A DNA stretch of 55,256 nucleotides from a virus: positions 1 through 55,256 of IMG/VR virus record IMGVR_UViG_3300021197_000351. One strand, given 5' to 3'. This document shows, one piece after another, positions 28,625 to 35,659 of the stretch. The notes below the pieces were generated by a model, which ran no database searches, was not told where the DNA came from, and saw nothing but the letters and a program-made list of their open reading frames with translations. Each line of letters starts with the position of its first letter. The first letter of the stretch is position 1. Made by a program: the position numbers and the translations under genes.

Positions 28625-28852
28625 CTAGTATACCCTCACATTTTCTGTGTTAATGTATTTTGGAATACAATAGGCTGTCACTCGATCCTTTGCATTGACG
28701 TAATCGTTGTATTTATAGTTACCGTATTGTTTAGAAACTCGACTGGCAAAGTAGAGGCACTCATTTATGTTATAAAAGTACATATCTCCGCTAGTCAGTT
28801 TTCTTGTTTCTCCTGTCCCCAGATACACTAAGAGCAGGAACACATGTGTCAT
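28625..28852 (-). CDS. small exported two-cysteine protein, 75 aa
   Basis: N-terminal hydrophobic MTHVFLLLVYLGTGETRKL, then DMYFYNINECLYFASRVSKQYG and VTAYCIPKYI. It belongs to a small-protein family common in aquatic podo- and myophages but of unknown role. Cys spacing parallels 27950-28159 and 44979-45161. It overlaps the preceding gene by 4 nt. Confidence 0.65.
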   Translation of the reverse strand: MTHVFLLLVYLGTGETRKLTSGDMYFYNINECLYFASRVSKQYGNYKYNDYVNAKDRVTAYCIPKYINTENVRVY

Positions 28853-29046
28853 AGCTGTGTTGTAAGCATAACAGCTAGGCCAACCATTGAAACTGTTGAT
28901 ACCATAATCATTGCTTCAAGTCGCCACATGCGTTTGTCTAGTGTGTCTAGTTTATCGTTCATCATTTGGTAACGAACAGCACACTCTTTTTCATGTGCAT
29001 CAAGTTCCATCTGGACTTTAAGTTCTGGTTCTATTGCCATCTTCAT
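28849..29046 (-). CDS. XhlA-like small coiled-coil membrane protein, 65 aa
   Basis: A charged helix (ELKVQMELDAHEKECAVRYQMMNDKLDTLDKRMWRLE) precedes one membrane segment (AMIMVSTVSMVGLAVML). This resembles the haemolysin XhlA type of holin accessory protein. It lies in the lysis-gene neighbourhood. ATG 29046 overlaps the stop of the tail gene upstream; ATG 29040 is an alternative start with better spacing from AGGG. Confidence 0.6.
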   Translation of the reverse strand: MKMAIEPELKVQMELDAHEKECAVRYQMMNDKLDTLDKRMWRLEAMIMVSTVSMVGLAVMLTTQL

Positions 29047-29555
29047 TACCCTGCGATTTCCATTAGGGTAATTGTTGACTGACCTTGCCCGCTAACTTGG
29101 TGATCGTTAATACGAAGAATTCCTGAATTTGTCCTGCCGTATAACGTATAAGTTACTGCCGATGTTGTGCTGGGCGAATCCAAAAATGAAAGCGCAATAG
29201 AAGCGTCTACATGAACATTCTGGCCACCGGGGTCATAGCAAAATATAGATCTTTCAAATGTTTCAATAGAAGCCGCCGTTGCGCCACCTATTGACCTGTA
29301 AAGAGCAAAGGCATTTTCACCAGCAGATGACCCGCTGTTGCCAGCAGTAACAGTCATATTAACTAGTATTTTGTTAGAAGATGATACAGGTGTAATTGCC
29401 TTTGTAATCCCAGTGGCGTTATAGCTGGATGATGTTAGCTGTTGGTAAGTATGGTACACAAACTGCACTACCTGAAGCACACTACCACTACGAATAGGAA
29501 TCCCAGCAACCGTAACTGCGCCAAGAGACTGATTGTTTAATTTTGTGAGTGCCAT
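29046..29555 (-). CDS. tail appendage protein, type B copy 2, 169 aa
   Basis: Beta-rich putative fibre or receptor-contact protein. The C-terminus STITLMEIAG matches SSLTLMEIAQ at the end of 30044-30580. Both share ALSFLDSPSTTSAVTYTLYG-like strands (FEVIDSPATTNAFTYTVAFG in the other), so they are paralogues. It is the last gene of a four-gene A-B-A-B array (30590, 30044, 29565, 29046). The exact role is unknown. Confidence 0.65.
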   Translation of the reverse strand: MALTKLNNQSLGAVTVAGIPIRSGSVLQVVQFVYHTYQQLTSSSYNATGITKAITPVSSSNKILVNMTVTAGNSGSSAGENAFALYRSIGGATAASIETFERSIFCYDPGGQNVHVDASIALSFLDSPSTTSAVTYTLYGRTNSGILRINDHQVSGQGQSTITLMEIAG

Positions 29556-29564
29556 GTCAATCTC

Positions 29565-30047
29565 CTATCCTATTAAGTAGCCGCAAAAGGCATTGTACTC
29601 ATTTCCGTGCATAGTGGCTGTGTAAGATGTCGCATTAAAAATATTAACAGTGTCATTAGCTGACAAAGTTCTTATTGCGTCACCGTGTGTTGGATGCCAG
29701 TCTGTACCGCCCCCATCTTCATAAACTAAGAACTCCGCGCTTGAATCATTAATATAAAGAATTATTCGCGTATTTTGTTCATTAGTCATTGACCTAAAGC
29801 TGAAGAAGTAAGTGCCAGAAACAGGAGCAGTAAATTTGTACGTTGAAAGATTAAAATAACTTCCTACGTTTACTCTAGCCGTGTTGAGTGGGAATATGGT
29901 GTTTGCTGCCATCTCAAAGCTACCACCATTGTAAAAAACATTAAACGCTGGTTTAGCTGGTTGAAGAATACGTCCACTGTTATCAATCGTCATAGCCGCA
30001 GTTCCACCACTGCTTTGGATGGAGTCTACTTTTAGTATACTTGTCAT
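29565..30047 (-). CDS. tail appendage protein, type A copy 2 (C1q/TNF-like jelly roll), 160 aa
   Basis: Opens VDSIQSSGGTAAMTIDNSGR, as fibre tips often do, and ends FCGYLIG. The middle (FNVFYNGG, FNLSTYKFTAPVSGTYFFSF, RIILYINDS) follows the C1q-like trimeric jelly-roll pattern. It is paralogous to 30590-31096, which has the same opening, FTCPLTGFYQF-like strand and GGYLIG end. Likely a trimeric receptor-binding or fibre tip domain, by family analogy. Confidence 0.7.
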   Translation of the reverse strand: MTSILKVDSIQSSGGTAAMTIDNSGRILQPAKPAFNVFYNGGSFEMAANTIFPLNTARVNVGSYFNLSTYKFTAPVSGTYFFSFRSMTNEQNTRIILYINDSSAEFLVYEDGGGTDWHPTHGDAIRTLSANDTVNIFNATSYTATMHGNEYNAFCGYLIG

Positions 30048-30580
30048 TGTGCAATCTCCATCAAAGTTAATGAACTTCTGGATCTGTTATTGTGCCAACC
30101 CACATATGCAAGTCCACTTCCACCATACCTTCCAAATGCAACTGTATATGTAAATGCATTAGTTGTTGCAGGCGAATCTATAACTTCAAAACTAAACTGG
30201 GATTGGTTAGAGCTGCTTGAGCCTCTACCAAAAGCATAATCAAGTAGCCCAGCTGTGTCATTACCAAGTTCTGAAGTTGTCATAAGAGAACCTCCTGCTT
30301 TTAGGAAAAGATTTACTCCAATGCTTTCAGCACTACCACCACAAGAGATGTTACCTCTAATAAGAATTACAGAAGATGATGATTTTGGTGTTATTGTTGC
30401 AGACAAGTAATCTACTGGATTTGCAAGGTCGGTAACTGCTGTTGATGCTTGTGTAGTGCTAGAAGCTATAACAGTCTGAATTACATGACCAGACGAATAA
30501 AGTGTTCCGCCTGATGTAATAGTAGCCGCTGTAGTACCGTTAGTGTGTTGGAGGGTTTCCACTCCGATTATTGAAGCCAT
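30044..30580 (-). CDS. tail appendage protein, type B copy 1, 178 aa
   Basis: Starts IIGVETLQHTNGTTAATITSGG and continues as Ser/Thr-rich strands to the C-terminus RSSLTLMEIAQ. It is paralogous to 29046-29555. It overlaps the type A gene downstream by 4 nt, supporting a two-gene translational unit. No enzyme motif is seen. Confidence 0.65.
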   Translation of the reverse strand: MASIIGVETLQHTNGTTAATITSGGTLYSSGHVIQTVIASSTTQASTAVTDLANPVDYLSATITPKSSSSVILIRGNISCGGSAESIGVNLFLKAGGSLMTTSELGNDTAGLLDYAFGRGSSSSNQSQFSFEVIDSPATTNAFTYTVAFGRYGGSGLAYVGWHNNRSRSSLTLMEIAQ

Positions 30581-30589
30581 GTTATCCTC

Positions 30590-31096
30590 CTATCCTATTA
30601 AGTATCCGCCAAAAGAACTTCGCATTTTAATTATGTGAGACGAATCCCCAACTACTATTCTTAGTTGTAAAACAGTTCCTGCGTTTACATTTAATGCAAA
30701 AGACTTTTGTATTGTTGAGTGATGTTCAGTAGCACTAGATATGTAATACGAAATATCGTGTATCGTCCCTGAGTTAGCACCGTCCACCCATAAAGCTCCA
30801 AGGTGATACGATGCGGCATCTCCCCCTTCAATTCTAACCCCGTAATTAAACTGGTAAAATCCAGTTAAAGGGCAAGTCCATTCGTTTGTTGATATGTTGT
30901 AGTTGTTACCAATATCAAATAGTTCATTATCAAATGGTACAGTGTTCCAACCTGTTGCGGTTTGCGAACTGTCACTACTGCGTTCAACAAGAAATCTTGG
31001 TCTAGTTGGCGTAAGAAGGCGTCCACTGCTATCAATAGTTAACGCATCTGTTCCACCAGTCTTACTAGCTATTTCATCTACAAATAATTTACTCAT
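30590..31096 (-). CDS. tail appendage protein, type A copy 1 (C1q/TNF-like jelly roll), 168 aa
   Basis: VDEIASKTGGTDALTIDSSGR opening, FNYGVRIEGG and LRIVVGDSSHI strands, end FGGYLIG. It is paralogous to 29565-30047. Probable trimeric tip domain. It sits between the GKQ-type protein (31098) and the first type B gene. Confidence 0.7.
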   Translation of the reverse strand: MSKLFVDEIASKTGGTDALTIDSSGRLLTPTRPRFLVERSSDSSQTATGWNTVPFDNELFDIGNNYNISTNEWTCPLTGFYQFNYGVRIEGGDAASYHLGALWVDGANSGTIHDISYYISSATEHHSTIQKSFALNVNAGTVLQLRIVVGDSSHIIKMRSSFGGYLIG

Positions 31097-31097
31097 A

Positions 31098-31565
31098 TTA
31101 CACCACCGTAAATGTGCCGTTGACAGTCAACGTAGCTGCAAGTGTAAATGGTCCTGCTACAAGAGCATTCTCACCACTGGCAATCGTTGTATTATCTGTA
31201 AGGCTGTTAGGGTTAACACGAATATTAGCTACGCCACCACGACTAATAGTGCTACTGAGTTTTGCTGTAGTAACTGAGTTATCTGTTGGTACTGTGCTAT
31301 TACCTACTTCTCCTAGCGCAAGAATATAATCAATGCTATCTGAAGAAGATAAGTTAGAGGCAAACACAATGTTACTTCCGCTGACACTATAAGCGTCATT
31401 GGGTGCTTGTGTTACACCGTTAAGGGATACAATCAAAGACTCTGCGTTGGCTGGTGTAAATGCAGCACTGTTGTAAGTGAGTGCATACGTAGCTGTAGCA
31501 GATGCTGTGAGTGCGCCTAGTTTTTTAAAGTCCCCTGCAAGGGGCTGTTTACCTACATATGGCAT
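31098..31565 (-). CDS. tail fibre-associated protein, PYxGKQ family, 155 aa
   Basis: N-terminus MPYVGKQPLAGDFKKL followed by TATYALTYNSAAFTPANAESLIVSLNGVTQAPNDAY and SDSIDYILALG. This N-terminal module is widespread in fibres of marine phages. Its C-terminus (NIRVNPNSL ... LVAGPFTLAATLTVNG) matches that of 34818-35303 (IIRVHEKEL ... CAGPLTLASGVVITVS), so the two are paralogues. Probably an appendage adaptor. Confidence 0.7.
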   Translation of the reverse strand: MPYVGKQPLAGDFKKLGALTASATATYALTYNSAAFTPANAESLIVSLNGVTQAPNDAYSVSGSNIVFASNLSSSDSIDYILALGEVGNSTVPTDNSVTTAKLSSTISRGGVANIRVNPNSLTDNTTIASGENALVAGPFTLAATLTVNGTFTVV

Positions 31566-31576
31566 TTATGCCTCCT

Positions 31577-31765
31577 TTATGTTACGATTGGATCTGCATC
31601 AGCCGGAGTAATATCACCAGCGTCAATCTGAGCCTTGAGTTCGATGTAGTCAGAGTTTGTAGGGTCGAGTGGAATGTGAACCTCTGGCTGACCATTCATG
31701 GTGCATCTGTATGCAATGTTGTTACCCTCAAGGTCAGTGTGCCATTTTACATTAGTAAATTCCAT
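31577..31765 (-). CDS. hypothetical tail-region protein, 62 aa
   Basis: Start chosen at ATG 31765 with AGGAGG 5 nt upstream. An earlier ATG at 31798 would overlap the neighbour and lacks a ribosome site. The product MEFTNVKWHTDLEGNNIAY ... MNGQPEVHIPLDP reads as a small all-beta or chaperone-like protein between fibre genes. No named family. Confidence 0.65.
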   Translation of the reverse strand: MEFTNVKWHTDLEGNNIAYRCTMNGQPEVHIPLDPTNSDYIELKAQIDAGDITPADADPIVT

Positions 31766-31773
31766 AATACCTC

Positions 31774-32829
31774 CTACAATTCCGCTTCGGCAGTCCACTG
31801 CCCAAAACCAATCATTAATACATTGCCGCTAATATTTTGACCAACAGTAAATCCATTTTCACGAATGTGGCCTATGTATCCGGCACCAGCAGAATAACTT
31901 ATTGTGCCTGTATTTGTTGGTATCAACTGCCCCCAATGTCCATTACTGTTTCCATATGTAGTCATAGTAGGGGTCGCTCTCATTGGCGGGTCTAGTTGTA
32001 TACCACCAGAATAAATACCTGAGTTATTAGAACCACAATAACCACCCATTGCCCCATTATAACTGTTAGATGTAGTGTTAGAAGAATTTACTGGTGGTTG
32101 GGAATATACGAAACTTTTTTGATAAAAACGTTTGCAGCTATGCAACTCATTCGCAAACGACCGATGCTCAAACGGCGTGGCCTCTTCGCCAAGTTCAAAT
32201 TGCAAGCCAGCTAGATTTAACTCCCACGCAGTTGTGCTAGTGTCTGCTGCGGGTTGAGTAAACGAAATTGAAAGGTATGCGCTGTTATCTATAGTAGTAT
32301 TAGCAGGGGCTGGAATATCAAAAGTAAAGCTGTATTTTACCCACGATGAAGTTACAGTAAGAGACTGGGCAACTGCATTATCACCACCACCACTAGATGT
32401 ATTATACCACGCGGGTTGCATTGTAAAACTGCCACCAGCGGGATTAGTTCCTTTTGCGTAGAAAGAAAGTGTGGCTTTGCTACCAATTAAATGCACAACA
32501 TTTGACGCTTCAATGTTTTGATAAACACCACAGTTATTATTTGCAGTTGTTACTGCTAGTTTTAGGTATTTTTCAAATCCAAGAGAGTTTCTGTCAGCAG
32601 TTGAAAATGCTTGCTGTGACATTGTTACTCCTGATGCGCCAGAAAGTGCGAGATAATATCTATCTAAAGAACCGTAACCTTCTGTTGTATGGCTGCTTCC
32701 TCGCTGTGCCACCTGCATCGCACCGTTGATGATGAGGTTTCTAACACCTAGATTACCATCATTAATTATTTTATCAGCAGTAACAGCATCATTAGCTATA
32801 CTAGCTGTTTTAATTGTACTTAATGCCAT
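31774..32829 (-). CDS. tail fibre protein with carbohydrate-binding-like domain, 351 aa
   Basis: Begins MALSTIKTASIANDAVTADKI, a collar-like attachment sequence seen in many marine phage fibres. It is followed by NLIINGAMQVAQRG and DRYYLALSG, the start of a common beta-sandwich domain that resembles carbohydrate-binding modules (FTFDIPAPANTTIDN, LQFELGEEATPFEHR). The C-terminal third is Gly/Ser/Asn-rich and probably the receptor-contact tip. Role inferred. Confidence 0.75.
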   Translation of the reverse strand: MALSTIKTASIANDAVTADKIINDGNLGVRNLIINGAMQVAQRGSSHTTEGYGSLDRYYLALSGASGVTMSQQAFSTADRNSLGFEKYLKLAVTTANNNCGVYQNIEASNVVHLIGSKATLSFYAKGTNPAGGSFTMQPAWYNTSSGGGDNAVAQSLTVTSSWVKYSFTFDIPAPANTTIDNSAYLSISFTQPAADTSTTAWELNLAGLQFELGEEATPFEHRSFANELHSCKRFYQKSFVYSQPPVNSSNTTSNSYNGAMGGYCGSNNSGIYSGGIQLDPPMRATPTMTTYGNSNGHWGQLIPTNTGTISYSAGAGYIGHIRENGFTVGQNISGNVLMIGFGQWTAEAEL

Positions 32830-32841
32830 TATAGCCTCCTA

Positions 32842-33204
32842 TTAGTAAGGGCTTGCACCAAGTAACGATGTATCCCAAGCTGCCTTTAGCTCTGTAATTG
32901 TTGACGCACTATCAATAGCTGAAGCAGCTGGTGCATCACGAAGTGCGTTTTTAGCTGTAGCAATAGCTGTTGTACTTGCGCTAGTTTCAAGCGCTTTCAT
33001 AAGTTCTACGTCTTTAGCCTCTAGCAGTGGCTTACGTACTTCTCTTACTTTATCTTTAAATATAGCTTTAGCGCTATCCATATCTTCCGAGATTACAGTT
33101 CCGTCAAGAACCCAAGCACCACGGAAGTTACGGTCTGCAGGGACGTTTACGCTACCAGCCAGTGCTGATTGTCCGTTTGCATCTACAATATATGTATCTA
33201 CCAT
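32842..33204 (-). CDS. tail fibre assembly/chaperone-like protein, 120 aa
   Basis: N-terminal strand DTYIVDANGQSALAG, then FRGAWVLDGTVISEDMDSAKAIFKDKVREVRKPLLEAKD and an Ala-rich helical C-terminus. This matches the general pattern of small tail-assembly chaperones next to fibre genes (W followed by a long charged helix). Not assigned to a named gene. Confidence 0.6.
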   Translation of the reverse strand: MVDTYIVDANGQSALAGSVNVPADRNFRGAWVLDGTVISEDMDSAKAIFKDKVREVRKPLLEAKDVELMKALETSASTTAIATAKNALRDAPAASAIDSASTITELKAAWDTSLLGASPY

Positions 33205-33213
33205 TTATTTCTC

Positions 33214-33678
33214 CTATGCGGCGATTAGATCTTGATCGATCTTCCATGCGTTTCGCCATTCTCTAGTTTGAGGTAATTGTTCTTTTTTACAGATAACCAT
33301 CTTAAGGCGGTTACCTTCGTTATATGTTTTCCACACTGCTTGTGGGCAGTCTTTAAGTATAAGATACTCAATGGCCTCTTCTTCGGTCATAGCGTCAATA
33401 GGCTGTGTCTCATGTAGTAGATAGCCACGGGTATGCTTAGTAAAGTCAGGCTGTGCCTCATCCTTTGCTAGCTCGTGGTATACTTCTACGGGTGGTAAGA
33501 TACCGCCCTGTAGCGCACACGCCATCCAGTTAGGGTCAGGAACCAATATCTTAGCGCACTCATCCACACTGTCCTCGTACACTACACGGTAGTCTGACTG
33601 CACACCCTCAAGGTTTTCTTTGGCCCAGCAGAGCCTATCCCATAGATGTGTGCCTTGAAACTTTGGGGTCACTGTCAT
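33214..33678 (-). CDS. conserved phage protein of unknown function, 154 aa
   Basis: Start set at ATG 33678, 7 nt after GGAGA; the ATG at 33708 lies inside the neighbour. Key segments are WDRLCWAKENLEGV, ECAKILVPDPNWMACALQGG, LPPVEVYHELAKDEAQ and AMTEEEAIEYLILKD. Proteins with this text recur beside fibre genes in marine phages, so a fibre-assembly role is plausible. No catalytic motif is seen. Confidence 0.65.
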   Translation of the reverse strand: MTVTPKFQGTHLWDRLCWAKENLEGVQSDYRVVYEDSVDECAKILVPDPNWMACALQGGILPPVEVYHELAKDEAQPDFTKHTRGYLLHETQPIDAMTEEEAIEYLILKDCPQAVWKTYNEGNRLKMVICKKEQLPQTREWRNAWKIDQDLIAA

Positions 33679-34034
33679 GCTAGGTCTCCGTGAACTGCTG
33701 CGGCGCATTTTCTATCTACAGCACTGCCACCTTCTTCTAACTTTAAATCAATTCTTGTGGTGGCTCTACCGTTGTTATAGACAACCGCATCATTATTTTG
33801 TGCGCAAGTAGAAGGAACAGCCTGAAAATTGTTGGTAAATGCGTTAGTAAAAGTAGTTCTGTAATTGCCAGTTCCTTGGTCTGCCGTGCTTGATGTGTTA
33901 AAGCTATCATCTAATGATGCATCAGTGTTTTGATGTAACCACGCCTTCGCACTACCATTCACAACAAACTTTGTATCCAGCGACCCTGCGGTGCTATGTT
34001 CTAGCGTATCTGCTTTAATTTTTCCATTTGCCAT
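33675..34034 (-). CDS. GDLA-type tail appendage paralogue 3, 119 aa
   Basis: Third of three tandem related genes. Shared core: AKAWLHQNTDASLDDSFN (others AKSWNNING, AKAWNHFDG; each followed by DSFNV/NSFNV), then TNAFTNN, and a C-terminal HGDLA. It ends in a sequence that also forms the ribosome site of the next gene. Probably a small beta-structured fibre or decoration unit. Confidence 0.65.
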   Translation of the reverse strand: MANGKIKADTLEHSTAGSLDTKFVVNGSAKAWLHQNTDASLDDSFNTSSTADQGTGNYRTTFTNAFTNNFQAVPSTCAQNNDAVVYNNGRATTRIDLKLEEGGSAVDRKCAAAVHGDLA

Positions 34035-34438
34035 TATGCTAGGTCTCCTAAAACTGCTGTATTTCCAGTAACACTTGTACCGCTTGAGGGAGAGTTAGAA
34101 ACGCAACAAGAAACAAAATACGAGCCAGTTGCAGGTGATGATATGCCTATACTTCTAGGGGCCTGACCTGATGTTTCAGCAGTTCCAAAAGCCATATATG
34201 TTGTGTTAGACATAGCGTTTGTCATATTTATTGTATAAGTATTAGGCGCGTTTCCCGATTCGTCTACGCAACTTGCAACATTAAAACTATCTTGAATAGT
34301 AAACGAACCATTTATATTATTCCAAGACTTCGCCAACCCCTGTTGCAAGTTAGTGGTCGTGCTGTTACCTTCCCCTGTTACAAGGATAGACCCAGCGGTA
34401 CCTACGCCAGTAAGCTTGTCTGTTTTTATCTCACTCAT
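34034..34438 (-). CDS. GDLA-type tail appendage paralogue 2, 134 aa
   Basis: Middle copy. Core LAKSWNNINGSFTIQDSFNVAS and INMTNAMSNTTYM, ending VLGDLA. It overlaps its downstream copy at 34034 and its upstream copy by 4 nt. Same likely role as its paralogues. Sequence divergence between copies is high outside the core. Confidence 0.65.
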   Translation of the reverse strand: MSEIKTDKLTGVGTAGSILVTGEGNSTTTNLQQGLAKSWNNINGSFTIQDSFNVASCVDESGNAPNTYTINMTNAMSNTTYMAFGTAETSGQAPRSIGISSPATGSYFVSCCVSNSPSSGTSVTGNTAVLGDLA

Positions 34439-34821
34439 GCTAGGTCTCCGTGAATAAGTTGTGACATCTGGTCACTATCTGTACCTGTTTGATTTCCATC
34501 AGAAGAAAAACTATCTATGCCGCAACTGCTTGTAATTGGAGGGTAAACGTCTTTATTAGAAGTAGAAAACAGAGCATTAACACCGCCATCATGCCTTGAA
34601 TGACCTGTGTTTGGATATTGTGTTGATGACATATTATTGGTGAAAGCACTAGCATATTGACCTGTAGTGGAATCTATCAAAGAACTGACGTTGAATGAAT
34701 TATCTATAGCAACAGTGCCAGTACCGTCAAAATGGTTCCACGCCTTCGCCGCACTCTGCTTCGTCAGCGTGACTGCACCGCCAGAGCTGGTCTGTACTGT
34801 ATTACAATGTACTGTACTCAT
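34435..34821 (-). CDS. GDLA-type tail appendage paralogue 1, 128 aa
   Basis: First of three tandem copies. Opens MSTVHCNTVQTSSGGAVTL, core AKAWNHFDGTGTVAIDNSFN, then FTNNMSSTQYPNTGHSRHDGG and the end LIHGDLA. The variable Gly/Ser/His-rich region between core and C-terminus is where a receptor contact might lie (inference). Confidence 0.65.
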   Translation of the reverse strand: MSTVHCNTVQTSSGGAVTLTKQSAAKAWNHFDGTGTVAIDNSFNVSSLIDSTTGQYASAFTNNMSSTQYPNTGHSRHDGGVNALFSTSNKDVYPPITSSCGIDSFSSDGNQTGTDSDQMSQLIHGDLA

Positions 34822-35303
34822 GTTACCACCAATGTCGCACCAGCACTAACGGTGATGACGACTCCTGAAGCTAGGGTTAATGGACCAGCACACATACCAT
34901 TAGTGTTTGCGGCTACTGTTACTGAAGTGTTTAGTTCTTTTTCATGTACTCTAATAATGTTACCAAGTTGTGTAGCGTCACCAAGGTATGACCCTGCAGC
35001 GCCTTGAGCAAGCATTGCTGCTGTTACTGAAGAAGGTGAGGGTGTAGTAGTCTGTACAGCTTTACCTTGATATACTACATAAAAGTCATCTGTGCTTGCT
35101 ACGTTACCTGTCATAGTGAGAGCCGTTCCAGAAACATTATATGCTACTGCTGGCTCTTGTCTTACGTTGTTTACGAATACTTCAAGCTCATTAGCATTTG
35201 CTACAGCTGTAGTAAGTGTATAACTAGCGCCACCGTTACCTGTAATAGCTTGTTTAGCCAGTGAAGAAAAGTTTGAACTTGCTTGATTACCAATGTAACC
35301 CAT
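34818..35303 (-). CDS. tail fibre-associated protein, YxGxQ family paralogue, 161 aa
   Basis: MGYIGNQASSNFSSLAKQ opening, then ASYTLTTAVANANELEVFVNNVRQEPAVAY and DDFYVVYQGKA, the same module as 31098-31565. The C-terminus GPLTLASGVVITVSAGATLV also matches. It overlaps the first GDLA gene by 4 nt. Confidence 0.7.
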   Translation of the reverse strand: MGYIGNQASSNFSSLAKQAITGNGGASYTLTTAVANANELEVFVNNVRQEPAVAYNVSGTALTMTGNVASTDDFYVVYQGKAVQTTTPSPSSVTAAMLAQGAAGSYLGDATQLGNIIRVHEKELNTSVTVAANTNGMCAGPLTLASGVVITVSAGATLVVT

Positions 35304-35314
35304 ATCACCCTCCT

Positions 35315-35650
35315 CTAGCTACTAATATCATCAACGGCAGATACAACCACATCGACTGAGCTTGCAGTGTCTGATACAATATTAAGCCTATCACCTGACT
35401 GTACTACAAACTTAGCACCGCCATCAAGAAGCTGAAGTGAACTTCCAGCTGGAATAGGTGCATCTTTAATAAGGTAGTAGTTATTACCACCGTTTGAAAT
35501 GTATACAGAAACAAGTATCTGTTGTGCCACAATGTTGGCAAGGTTAATTCCTACGATAGTATCATACGAATCAAAGTTAGCTCCATCTGGAATGTCAGTT
35601 GCCGAAGTTCCGATGGCTCTTTCTATATAGCGTCTAAAGTTCTGTGCCAT
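35315..35650 (-). CDS. small virion protein of marine-phage type, 111 aa
   Basis: FRRYIERAIGTSATDIPDGANF, NGGNNYYLIKDAPIPAGSSLQLLDGGAKFVVQSGDRLNI and SSVDVVVSAVDDI form a compact all-beta domain. Near-identical layouts occur in T4-like and T7-like marine phages, where the protein is virion-associated but uncharacterised. It lies between the Ala/Ser-rich fibre and the YxGxQ gene. Confidence 0.7.
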   Translation of the reverse strand: MAQNFRRYIERAIGTSATDIPDGANFDSYDTIVGINLANIVAQQILVSVYISNGGNNYYLIKDAPIPAGSSLQLLDGGAKFVVQSGDRLNIVSDTASSVDVVVSAVDDISS

Positions 35651-35659
35651 ATCTTTCTC

